Part shown: positions 26,717 through 34,303 of the stretch, one piece after another
Layout: each line of letters opens with the position of its first letter
How positions within the stretch are numbered: position 1 is the first letter of the stretch
Origin: Arthrobacter sp. EM1
GTDB taxonomy: Bacteria; Actinomycetota; Actinomycetes; Actinomycetales; Micrococcaceae
NCBI RefSeq assembly: GCF_029964055.1
Contig: NZ_CP124836.1
Span: 3,100,001-3,164,000, forward strand
Direction: 5' to 3'
Length of the DNA: 64,000 nt
The notes under the pieces: generated by a model
The model's database searches: none
The model's input: the letters and a program-made list of their open reading frames with translations, nothing else
What the model was told of the DNA's origin: nothing
Position numbers and translations under genes: made by a program

Positions 26717-26742
26717 TTTTGGGATCCCAAAATGGGATCCCA
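26717..26742. promoter_or_regulatory. Two adjacent operator palindromes, probably for the GntR regulator
   Basis: The first is a perfect 16-bp palindrome TTTTGGGATCCCAAAA (26717-26732), followed at once by TGGGATCCCA (26733-26742); the centres are 13 bases apart. They overlap the start of transcription, the classical place for repression. The operon encodes a GntR/FCD protein at 28303, a natural candidate for autoregulation released by a pathway intermediate. Confidence 0.7.
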
Positions 26743-26893
26743 AAAGATCGCGTTACGGATCCCGAGCCGCAGTCAGTTACTTGCCCGGCGCGTCCGGATT
26801 GGACCCAGGGTGCCCCACCAACCGGCCTCCTGCCCCGCGAACACCCACGTCTTTTTCCCCGCCTGCAATCTTCCTCTCTGCAAAGGAGAAGTT

Positions 26894-28234
26894 GTGTCTG
26901 TTCAAAATACTGAAACCGCAGTACCCCTCCCCGACGACAAGACCGGCAAGGACGGCGTGCAACGTCGCACCAACGTCCGCTGGAAAATGTTCCTGCTCCT
27001 GCTGGTCCTGGTCGCCGTCAACTACATCGACCGGGGCTCCATCTCGGTGGCCCTGCCGATCATCCAGAAAGAATTCAACCTCGCCCCCGAACTTGTGGGC
27101 CTCCTGCTCTCCGCCTTCTTCTGGACCTACGCGCTGATGCAGGTCCCGGTAGGCCTCCTGATCGACAAATTCGGTCCCCGCAAGGTCATGACGGCGTCCT
27201 GTGTTGGCTGGGGCGCGGCCACGGCAGCGTCCGGGCTGGCCGGCGGCTTCATCAGCATGTTCATTGCCCGGCTGGGCATCGGCGTCACGGAAGCCGGCGT
27301 TATGCCGGCCGGCGGCAAGCTCAACGCCATCTGGATGCACAAATCAGAGCGCGGACGCGGCGCCACGATCCTCGACGCCGGCGCGCCCCTTGGCGCCGGC
27401 CTGGGCGGCATCCTGATTGCCGGCCTAATCGCATCCACCGGCAGCTGGCGCATCGCCTTCATCATGGCCGGCGCCGCCACCGTACTGATGGGCCTTGCCG
27501 TCTGGTGGTACGTCCGGGACAACCCCCGCCAGCACCGCGGGGTCAATGCTGCCGAGGCTGAATACATCGAAGCATCCCACGCTGCCGAGGACGCCGCGGC
27601 CGAGCTCGACGGAAGCAAGGGCAAGCGCGCACTCCTGCCCTACCTGAAGTTCCGTTCCTTCTGGGCCATGTGCTTCGGCTGGCTGGGCTTCAACGGCGTC
27701 TTCTACGGACTCCTGACCTGGGGCCCGCTCTACCTGGCCCAGGACAAGGGCTTTGACCTGAAGACCATCGGCTGGTCCACCTTCGTAATCTTCGGTGCCG
27801 GCTTCGTCGGGGAAATCCTGGGCGGCGCGATCGCCGACAAGTGGCAGTCCACCGGCGCCTCCGCCAACCGCGTGATGCGCACACTCCTGGGCACCTCCAG
27901 CGTGGTTGTGATCGGCGGCCTGATTGGCGTCACCGTCGTGGCCGATCCCACCACCGCCGTTGTGCTCCTGTCCGTGGTGATGTTCTTCCTCCGCTGGGTG
28001 GGCCTGTTCTGGAGCATCCCCTCCATCCTGGGCGGCCGGACCAACGCCGGCGTCCTCGGCGGCGCGATGAACTTCAGCGGCAACATCTCCGGCTTCGTGA
28101 CCCCCATCGCGGTCGGCCTGATCGTGGGCGCCACCGGCTCCTACACCTGGGCGCTGCTGTACTTCGTCGGATCCGCGATCATCATGGGCGTCTCCGTGCT
28201 GACCCTGAACTACAACAAGCGGCTACCTGTCTAA
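26894..28234 (+). CDS. MFS transporter (anion:cation symporter-like)
   Basis: A 446-residue major facilitator with about twelve helices; the first carries NYIDRGSISVALPII, and the loop after helix 2 has LIDKFGPRKVM, typical of the ACS (organic anion:H+) family that imports hexuronates, phthalate, pantothenate or similar acids. GTG 26894 is chosen because AAAGGAGAA lies directly upstream; the longer frame runs through the promoter. First gene of the hydantoin arm, so it most likely imports the ureide or carboxylate substrate. Linked to the GntR gene 68 bases downstream. Confidence 0.87.
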   Translation: MSVQNTETAVPLPDDKTGKDGVQRRTNVRWKMFLLLLVLVAVNYIDRGSISVALPIIQKEFNLAPELVGLLLSAFFWTYALMQVPVGLLIDKFGPRKVMTASCVGWGAATAASGLAGGFISMFIARLGIGVTEAGVMPAGGKLNAIWMHKSERGRGATILDAGAPLGAGLGGILIAGLIASTGSWRIAFIMAGAATVLMGLAVWWYVRDNPRQHRGVNAAEAEYIEASHAAEDAAAELDGSKGKRALLPYLKFRSFWAMCFGWLGFNGVFYGLLTWGPLYLAQDKGFDLKTIGWSTFVIFGAGFVGEILGGAIADKWQSTGASANRVMRTLLGTSSVVVIGGLIGVTVVADPTTAVVLLSVVMFFLRWVGLFWSIPSILGGRTNAGVLGGAMNFSGNISGFVTPIAVGLIVGATGSYTWALLYFVGSAIIMGVSVLTLNYNKRLPV

Positions 28235-28302
28235 GCTGGCCACACGCACCTGTTCCTGAAGCCGGGAACGCTATGCCGGAAAAGAACCGAAAGTGGAGAA
28301 AC

Positions 28303-28986
28303 ATGCACAGCGCAGAACAGACCCAGGACAAGGAACGCCCCCTTCGGGAGTCCGTCCGGGACACCCTCCGCACCAGGATCTTCGAAGGGCATTACGTTCC
28401 CGGCACCAGGCTGGTGGAACGCGACCTCGCCGCTGAATTCAACGTCTCCCGCCTCCCCGTCCGCGAAGCGCTCCGCATGCTGCGCCAGGAAGGGCTCATC
28501 AGCGACCGGGGCGCCCGCGGGGCCGAGGTCAGCACCCTGAGCCCCAAAGACGTCGAGGATCTGTTCGACGTCAGGCAGTCCCTTGAGGTGTTGGCCTGCC
28601 GCCTGGCCGCGGCCCGCGCTACCGCGGAGGACCTCGGCGGCCTCAAGGGCCTGCTGGACGAGGCAGACCGCTGCCTGGCCAGGGGCGACATTATGGAAGC
28701 CCACCGCGCCAACAGCGAATTCCACGATGCCCTCACCCGGATCGCGGACAACGGCTTCCTCAGGTCCGCCCTGGAACCGCTCCAGGGCAGGATGCACTGG
28801 CTCTTCCGTCACGTCAGCGACCTGCCGGAGCTCATCGAAGAACACCGTGCCCTCTATGCCGCCATCGCCAGCGGCGACCCGGAACGGGCAGCCGCCCAAT
28901 CGGCGTCGCACATCGGCAAATACCGTGAACAGTTTCCGGAGGATTTCAGCCGGACAGAACCCGCCCTTCATCGGAAGAACCCATGA
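28303..28986 (+). CDS. GntR family transcriptional regulator, FCD domain
   Basis: A 227-residue regulator. The N-terminal winged helix (LRESVRDTLRTRIFEGHYVPG, then LAAEFNVSRLPVREALRMLRQEG) is classical GntR; residues 85-215 are the helical FCD ligand domain with FHDALTRIADN and EEHRALYAAIASGD, including His/Asp positions that bind metal in this group. ATG 28303 follows GGAG; a slightly longer form from 28273 is possible. It overlaps the next gene by 4 bases. It probably represses the operon through the palindromes at 26717-26742 and is released by a substrate-derived carboxylate. Confidence 0.9.
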   Translation: MHSAEQTQDKERPLRESVRDTLRTRIFEGHYVPGTRLVERDLAAEFNVSRLPVREALRMLRQEGLISDRGARGAEVSTLSPKDVEDLFDVRQSLEVLACRLAAARATAEDLGGLKGLLDEADRCLARGDIMEAHRANSEFHDALTRIADNGFLRSALEPLQGRMHWLFRHVSDLPELIEEHRALYAAIASGDPERAAAQSASHIGKYREQFPEDFSRTEPALHRKNP

Positions 28987-29807
28987 AACTTCTTGTTATC
29001 AACCCCAACATCAGCGACGACGTTACGGCGCTGATCGAGGCGGAAGCCCTACGCTCCGCCGCCCCCGGCACCGAACTTGTGGTCCGGACCGCCGGATACG
29101 GCGTGGAATACATCGAAACCCGTTTTGAGTCACTGATCGCGGCGGGAGCAGTGGCCGAAATCGTCGCGGAATACACCCGTGACGGGCCGGGATCCGATAC
29201 CAGCGTCGACGCCGTGGTGGTGGCCGCCTTCGGGGACCCCGGGATGCCGGCACTGAAGGAACTCACCGGCATCCCCGTCCTTGGCATCACCGAGGCCGCC
29301 CTTTGCGCCGCCGCCCTGCAGGGACACCGCTTCTCCATCATCGCCATCTCGGACCGGATCCAGCCCTGGTACCGGGACTGCGTGGAACGCTTCGGCCTCG
29401 GCGGCCGGCTCGCATCGATCCGCTCCCTCAACGAAGCGCTCCACGGCATCGCCTCGGTCCAGCAGGACTTCAAGGCAGCCTTGCTGGCACTCAGCCACCA
29501 GGCCGTCGCCGAGGACGGGGCCGACGTCGTCATCCTCGCCGGAGCGCCGCTCGCCGGGCTGGCCCGCGAACTCCGAGGGCAGATCGGGGTGCCCGTTGTG
29601 GACGGCATCTCGGCGGGCATCCGCCTGGCCGAAGCCGTTGTCGGACTTGATTCCGGCCCGCACCGCGCCGGTGCCTTCGCCGCTCCCCCGGCCAAGGCCC
29701 GCCGTGGCCTCTCGGAGAACCTGGAGGCGGCCCTCACCACCGCGCAGAACGCCGCCCGCGGCGAAACCGCCGCGAACCGCGCCATCCGGCAACCGGTCAT
29801 CACCTAA
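28983..29807 (+). CDS. Hydantoin-racemase-like protein lacking both catalytic cysteines
   Basis: A 274-residue member of the Asp/Glu/hydantoin racemase superfamily: MKLLVINPNIS at the N-terminus, AAFGDPGM and LAGAPLAG at the two active-site strands. True hydantoin racemases carry Cys in both places (CFGDPG and GCAGM). Here the first is Ala82 and the second Gly187, with no cysteine shifted nearby. The usual two-base racemisation is therefore unlikely, despite the adjacent hydantoinase. It could be a lyase, isomerase or binding protein that uses the same fold. A 30-residue tail follows the conserved core. It overlaps the GntR gene (ATGA) and precedes the hydantoinase by 36 bases. Confidence 0.8.
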   Translation: MKLLVINPNISDDVTALIEAEALRSAAPGTELVVRTAGYGVEYIETRFESLIAAGAVAEIVAEYTRDGPGSDTSVDAVVVAAFGDPGMPALKELTGIPVLGITEAALCAAALQGHRFSIIAISDRIQPWYRDCVERFGLGGRLASIRSLNEALHGIASVQQDFKAALLALSHQAVAEDGADVVILAGAPLAGLARELRGQIGVPVVDGISAGIRLAEAVVGLDSGPHRAGAFAAPPAKARRGLSENLEAALTTAQNAARGETAANRAIRQPVIT

Positions 29808-29843
29808 CCGGCCAACCAGCTACTTCTCCCCAGGAGGACACCG

Positions 29844-31283
29844 ATGTCAGACACCCCAGAACTCGTCATCGCCAACGGCACAGTGGTCAACAGCTTCGGC
29901 CGCCAAGAGGCCCACGTTGTGGTCCGGGAAGGGCGCATCGACCGGCTTGTCGACGCTGCCGAGCCCATCCCCGCCGGCGTTCGCATCATCGATGCCGCCG
30001 GCCGGCTCGTTATTCCCGGCGGCGTCGACGGACACTGCCACGTTGCCCAGATCACCGGCCGTTTCCGCACCCTCGATGACTACCGGACCACGTCGACGGC
30101 CGCCTTGTGGGGCGGCACCACCACAATCATCGACTTCGGCATCCCCCGCGATGCCCGGGAGACCCCGCTCGCGGCCGTGCTGCACAAGAAGGAACTGGCC
30201 CGGGAGTCCCGCTGCGACGTGGCGCTGCACGGCTCCGTGGTCAGCTGGGACGAAACTGTGCCGTGGCAACTGGAGCAGCTCGCCGCCGAAGGCGTCAGGT
30301 CCGTCAAGATGTACACCACCAACCGCGGCAGCACCATGGCGGACGGGGACACGATCCTGAAGGTCATGCGCGAGATGGTGCGACTGGACGGGCTCACCTA
30401 CATCCACGCCGAGCACGACCCCATCATCGCGGACTGTACGCAGCAGCACGCGGACGACGGCCGGATCGGCATCGAATACCTGCACCGCACCCGCCCCGAA
30501 CTGGCCGAGGAGGTTTCGGTCAAGGAAACCCTGGCCATGGCCGAATACACCGGAGCCCCCGTCTACTTTGTGCACCAGTCAACCCCCGGCGCCGTGGACC
30601 TGGTCACCGAAGCCCGCGAACGCGGCCAGGAGGCGTACTCCGAGACCTGCCCGCACTACCTCACCCTCGACGACAGCGTCTACGGCTCGGTGATGCCCGA
30701 ATGGTACGCCTGCTGCCCGCCCATGCGCAGTCCGCAGACAGTCGCCGCACTCCGGGATCGGCTTGCCGACGGCGCCATCCATACCGTCGCCTCCGACCAC
30801 TCCTGCTACGACCTCACGCAAAAGCGGGAGCGCACGGACGACATCCGCGAAATGCCGCACGGACTCCCGGGCGTCGAAACCCGGATGCCCGTCACCTTCA
30901 CCGCCCTGCTGGAGGCCTCCCGCGGAGCACGGGTGGAGGACTTCGTGGAAGTCTTCTCCGCCGGGCCGGCCCGCATCAACGCCCTCCCGGGCAAGGGAAG
31001 CATCGCGCCCGGGTTCGACGCCGACCTGGTCATCTTCGATCCGGCGGAGGAACGCGTTGTCGACGGCGGCGCCCTCCACATGGGCACCGACTTCTCGCCC
31101 TTCGAGGGCCGGACGCTCACAGGCTGGCCCGCCGTCGTCGTCTCCGCCGGACGTGTGGTGCTCGACGGCGGCGGGTTCCATGACCCCGGCCCGGTCGGGA
31201 ACTTCGTGGCCCGCAACGGTTTCCGCGAGCATCAGGCCACCACTGCATCCGTCCGTGTTCCCGCCGCCCAGTCCACCCGCTAG
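29844..31283 (+). CDS. Hydantoinase/dihydropyrimidinase family amidohydrolase
   Basis: A 479-residue cyclic amidohydrolase. Binuclear metal site: GGVDGHCHV near residue 63, the carboxylated Lys in RSVKMYTTN near 154, His in HAEHD near 189, His in YFVHQST near 244 and Asp in VASDHSCYD near 317. The family opens cyclic amides (hydantoin, dihydropyrimidines, allantoin) to N-carbamoyl acids. The C-terminal end (GTDFSPFEGRTLTGWPAVVVSAGRVV) is typical of dihydropyrimidinase and hydantoinase. ATG 29844 follows AGGAGG. Its genomic partners (transporter, GntR, racemase-fold proteins, plus an M20 amidohydrolase in the other arm) place it in ureide catabolism, with the exact ring unknown. Confidence 0.9.
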   Translation: MSDTPELVIANGTVVNSFGRQEAHVVVREGRIDRLVDAAEPIPAGVRIIDAAGRLVIPGGVDGHCHVAQITGRFRTLDDYRTTSTAALWGGTTTIIDFGIPRDARETPLAAVLHKKELARESRCDVALHGSVVSWDETVPWQLEQLAAEGVRSVKMYTTNRGSTMADGDTILKVMREMVRLDGLTYIHAEHDPIIADCTQQHADDGRIGIEYLHRTRPELAEEVSVKETLAMAEYTGAPVYFVHQSTPGAVDLVTEARERGQEAYSETCPHYLTLDDSVYGSVMPEWYACCPPMRSPQTVAALRDRLADGAIHTVASDHSCYDLTQKRERTDDIREMPHGLPGVETRMPVTFTALLEASRGARVEDFVEVFSAGPARINALPGKGSIAPGFDADLVIFDPAEERVVDGGALHMGTDFSPFEGRTLTGWPAVVVSAGRVVLDGGGFHDPGPVGNFVARNGFREHQATTASVRVPAAQSTR

Positions 31284-31293
31284 GAGCCCCGCA

Positions 31294-32025
31294 ATGCCTT
31301 CCGCAACCCGCGCCACCCGCATCGGCATGATTGTGCCGTCATCCAACACCTGCCTCGAACCGCAGAGCTACCGGATCCTGGGTGACCGTGAGGACGTCAC
31401 CATCCACGTCGCCCGGATCCCCGTCACCCGGATTGCCCTGGACAAATCCTCGGACAAACAGTTCGATGCCGCCGTCATGCGCTCGGCCGCTGAACTCCTT
31501 GCCACCGCCGATGTGGACGTCATCGCCTGGAACGGTACTTCCGGTTCCTGGCTGGGCGTCGACTACGACCGCCGGCTCGCGGCGGACATCACGGACGCCA
31601 CGGGCATCCCGGCCACCACCTCCACCCTGGCGTACATGGCGGCGTTCAGCTCGTTCGGCACGGAACGCATCGGACTCTTCACCCCGTACACCGCGGACGT
31701 CAACGAGCAGATCGTGGCGTCCTATCAACGGGACGGCATCAAAACCCTCGACCATCGGTACCTGGGCCTAAGCGACAATGAATCGTTCGCCCGCGTGGCG
31801 GATGAAGAGATGCGTCCGGGCTCGCTGGAGCTGGCGGCAGCCGGGCCCGATGCCATCATCTACCTCTGCACCAACCTCTATGGCGCCAACATCACCGCAG
31901 AAATCGAGGCAGAGACGGGCGTTCCCGTCCTGGACTCGGTGGCCGTCACGCTGTGGCATTGCCTCAAGCTGGCCGGCGCACCGCTGCTGGATCGGCGCTG
32001 GGGCAGGCTGCTCGCCTCGGCCTGA
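31294..32025 (+). CDS. Asp/Glu racemase superfamily protein with single active-site Cys (arylmalonate decarboxylase-like)
   Basis: A 243-residue protein of the maleate isomerase / arylmalonate decarboxylase branch: MIVPSSNTCLEPQ near the start, WNGTSGSWLG at the first catalytic strand and LCTNLYGANI at the second. The first position is Gly81 and the second Cys192. In Bordetella arylmalonate decarboxylase the equivalents are Gly74 (followed by Thr75-Ser76, also matched here) and Cys188, whereas racemases and maleate isomerases have Cys at both. A decarboxylase or one-base isomerase is thus favoured. GGAG at 31283-31286 overlaps the hydantoinase stop, showing tight linkage. Last gene of the arm. 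Confidence 0.83.
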   Translation: MPSATRATRIGMIVPSSNTCLEPQSYRILGDREDVTIHVARIPVTRIALDKSSDKQFDAAVMRSAAELLATADVDVIAWNGTSGSWLGVDYDRRLAADITDATGIPATTSTLAYMAAFSSFGTERIGLFTPYTADVNEQIVASYQRDGIKTLDHRYLGLSDNESFARVADEEMRPGSLELAAAGPDAIIYLCTNLYGANITAEIEAETGVPVLDSVAVTLWHCLKLAGAPLLDRRWGRLLASA

Positions 32026-32035
32026 GCCGGCGCAC

Positions 32036-32683
32036 TTACGCCGGGATGCCGGAACCGAGCAGCTCCTGCAGGCCGCGCTTAAAACCGGACCGGCCGCCAT
32101 GCGCGGGATGCCTGATTTTCGTCACATCCAGGCCGCTCCGCAGCAGGCTGCGGTGCGCCACGTTGCCCACGGCCACCACTGTTTCGATCGCGAAGGTGTC
32201 GGCCAGCGCCCGCCAGAACGGAGATCCGAGTGCTGTTTCGGCGGCTGTTGGAGTGCGGTTGGACAGCGGCCGGCCGGGCACGTGGGTATGCCACGGACAC
32301 GCACTCCAGAGCAACGGCAGGAAGTCCAGCTCGGCAAGGACCTCCCACATCACCGTTGCTGTGGGCTCTGCCGCAACGCCGTCAGCATCCGGCGGCAGCA
32401 CGTATCCGCTTCCCGGCCCGAACAGGCCAAACCCGTGAGGATTCTGGAGGGTGGTGCGGCTGGTGAACGGGACTCCGGTGAGCTTCATGCCCCGAAAGCC
32501 CGGGGCTTCCCCTACCAGCAGCACTTTCGGGGACCGGTCCAGCATTTCCCGCAGGTAAATCGCCAGATTCTGCCGGCGCAGCGCATTCGCGGGGAGGCTG
32601 TGATCGAAGAAGTTGGCGCAGTCCGGACCCGTTTCCACCGACGCCAGCCTGGCAACAAAGTCCTCAATGGCGGATGGTGCCAT
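32036..32683 (-). CDS. Uracil-DNA glycosylase superfamily protein
   Basis: A 215-residue protein. VLLVGEAPGFRGMKLTGVPFTSR is the substrate-water and Pro-rich motif of UDG-fold proteins, SACPWHTH lies in the middle, and VVAVGNVAHRSLL with IRHPAHGG forms the C-terminal His motif region. The superfamily removes uracil or damaged bases from DNA; the lack of a clear FeS cysteine set argues against the family 4 enzymes, so the substrate is uncertain. ATG 32683 is preferred (GGGAG upstream). It converges on the catabolic operon and is divergent from the DUF488 gene, probably unrelated to ureide use despite the thematic link to uracil. Confidence 0.8.
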   Translation of the reverse strand: MAPSAIEDFVARLASVETGPDCANFFDHSLPANALRRQNLAIYLREMLDRSPKVLLVGEAPGFRGMKLTGVPFTSRTTLQNPHGFGLFGPGSGYVLPPDADGVAAEPTATVMWEVLAELDFLPLLWSACPWHTHVPGRPLSNRTPTAAETALGSPFWRALADTFAIETVVAVGNVAHRSLLRSGLDVTKIRHPAHGGRSGFKRGLQELLGSGIPA

Positions 32684-32766
32684 GGTGGTGCCCGCTCCCT
32701 TGGCAGTTCGTTGGTTACTTAGACTATCCAGGCGCCGGGCCGCTGGCACCGGCCCTTGTGGCGCCC

Positions 32767-32772
32767 TATCAT
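32767..32772 (+). promoter_or_regulatory. -10 box of likely leaderless DUF488 gene
   Basis: TATCAT followed by 6 bases (GGGGAC) and ATG 32779, which selects the first of three closely spaced in-frame ATGs. Confidence 0.55.
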
Positions 32773-32775
32773 GGG

Positions 32776-32801
32776 GACATGACGGACATGACGGACATGA
32801 C
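32776..32801 (+). repeat. Nine-base tandem repeat carrying three in-frame start codons
   Basis: GACATGACG occurs nearly three times in a row, giving an MTDMTDMT N-terminus with ATGs at 32779, 32788 and 32797. The unit length is a multiple of three, so expansion or contraction keeps the frame. Confidence 0.8.
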
Positions 32802-33312
32802 CATCTTTACGGTGGGGCATTCCACTCATCCCATCGACGAATTCATCAGCATCCTCAAAGCCCACGGCGTCAAGAAACTGATCGATGTGCGCACCGTCCC
32901 GAGGTCCCGGCACAATCCGCAGTTTGCTGCGGACGTGCTTGCGGCGAGTGTGCGTGCCTGCGGGATCACCTACCGGCGAATGGCATCCCTCGGCGGTCTG
33001 CGGCACACCAGCAAAGGAAGCCCCAATGGCGCCTGGCGGAACGCGTCGTTCCGGGGATACGCGGACTACATGCAGACCGAAGAATTCGCCGCCGCCGTCG
33101 GGAAGCTGATGGAACGCGGGCGGACCAACGATGCGGCGATTATGTGCGCCGAAGCCGTCCCGTGGCGCTGCCACCGTTCCCTGATCGGCGACGCCCTCCT
33201 GCTCCGGAATGTCGAAGTGCTGGACATCATGACGGAAAAGTCCACCAAACCTCACGCATTGACTTCTTTCGCCCGCGTTGACGGCCTCCGGCTCTGGTAC
33301 CCGGCAGAGTAA
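32779..33312 (+). CDS. DUF488 domain protein
   Basis: A 177-residue protein matching DUF488: IFTVGHSTHPIDEFISILKAHGVKKLIDVRTVPRSRHNPQF at the N-terminus, YRRMASLGGLR in the middle and AAIMCAEAVPWRCHRSLIGDALL with the conserved Cys-Ala-Glu and CHR motif toward the C-terminus. The family is widespread and uncharacterised; the invariant CAE...CHR residues look like an active or metal site. A -10 box sits 6 bases before the first ATG, so leaderless translation is likely. It ends 4 bases before the convergent aldo/keto reductase gene. Confidence 0.88.
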   Translation: MTDMTDMTIFTVGHSTHPIDEFISILKAHGVKKLIDVRTVPRSRHNPQFAADVLAASVRACGITYRRMASLGGLRHTSKGSPNGAWRNASFRGYADYMQTEEFAAAVGKLMERGRTNDAAIMCAEAVPWRCHRSLIGDALLLRNVEVLDIMTEKSTKPHALTSFARVDGLRLWYPAE

Positions 33313-33316
33313 CCGC

Positions 33317-34303
33317 CTACCAGCGCGGGTGGATCGATGCGCGGAAGTAGCGGTCATAGACTTCGTGGACGCCGGCGTCGAACGTCGCGTCGATGCCGCC
33401 GACACCCGCCGCTGCGGCACTGGACCGGGCCTGGTCCGGGTTCCGCGCCCCGGGGATCACGGTGCTGACGCCGTTCTGGGCCGTGATCCAGGCGATGGCC
33501 GCCTGGGCGGTGCTGACGCCGTCGGGCACCAGTTCTTCGAACGCCGCCACCGCGGCCAGGCCCTGCCCGAAGTCCACACCGGAAAAGGTTTCCCCTACGT
33601 CGAAGGCCGAACCGGTGCGGTTGTAGTTCCGGTGGTCGTCCGCCGCGAAGGACGTGTCCGCGGTGTATTTTCCGGAGAGCAGCCCGGAGGCGAGCGGCAC
33701 ACGGGCGATGATGCCAACGCCGGCCGCTACCGCCGCGGGCAGCACCTCATCCAGGGGTTTGAGCCGGAAGGCGTTGAGGATGATCTGCACCGTCGCCGTT
33801 CCGTCGTGGCGAAGGGCTTCGAGGGCTTCGTCCGTCCGCTCCACGCTGACGCCGTAATTCCGGATGGCGCCCTCGTCCACAAGTGTGTCCAGCGCGTCGT
33901 AGACTTCGGCGTTGCTGTACACCGCGGAGGGCGGGCAATGCAGCTGAACCAGGTCCAACTGCTCCAGGCCCAGATTCCGGCGGGACCGGTCCGTCCACTC
34001 GCGGAAGTTCGCCAGGTTGTAGTTCTCCGGCAGTTGCTCCAGCCGCCGCCCCATTTTGGTGGCCACGGTGATATCCAGGCCCGGGTTGGTCCGCAGGAAC
34101 GCACCGATGGCCTGCTCGCTGCGGCCGTCGCCATAGACGTCGGCGGTGTCGAAGAACGTAACGCCGGCCTCCGCGGATGCGCCCAGCACGGCCTGCGCCT
34201 GCGCGGAATCCACGTTTCCCCAGTCCGCGCCCAGCTGCCAGGTCCCCAGTCCAACGATGGAGACGTTCCGTCCGGTCTTACCCAAGATTCGCTTTTCCAT
34301 CAT
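33317..34303 (-). CDS. Aldo/keto reductase, last gene of the amidase operon
   Basis: A 328-residue NADPH-dependent reductase. The catalytic tetrad is visible: Asp and Tyr in FFDTADVYGDGRSE, Lys in ITVATKMGRR and His in LVQLHCPPSA; the cofactor loop VIPGARNPDQARSSAAA is near the C-terminus. It may reduce a semialdehyde or ketone from the catabolic pathway. ATG 34303 overlaps the amidase stop by 4 bases (a second ATG at 34300 is equivalent), so translation is coupled to the amidase. No separate ribosome site is evident. Confidence 0.88.
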   Translation of the reverse strand: MMEKRILGKTGRNVSIVGLGTWQLGADWGNVDSAQAQAVLGASAEAGVTFFDTADVYGDGRSEQAIGAFLRTNPGLDITVATKMGRRLEQLPENYNLANFREWTDRSRRNLGLEQLDLVQLHCPPSAVYSNAEVYDALDTLVDEGAIRNYGVSVERTDEALEALRHDGTATVQIILNAFRLKPLDEVLPAAVAAGVGIIARVPLASGLLSGKYTADTSFAADDHRNYNRTGSAFDVGETFSGVDFGQGLAAVAAFEELVPDGVSTAQAAIAWITAQNGVSTVIPGARNPDQARSSAAAAGVGGIDATFDAGVHEVYDRYFRASIHPRW

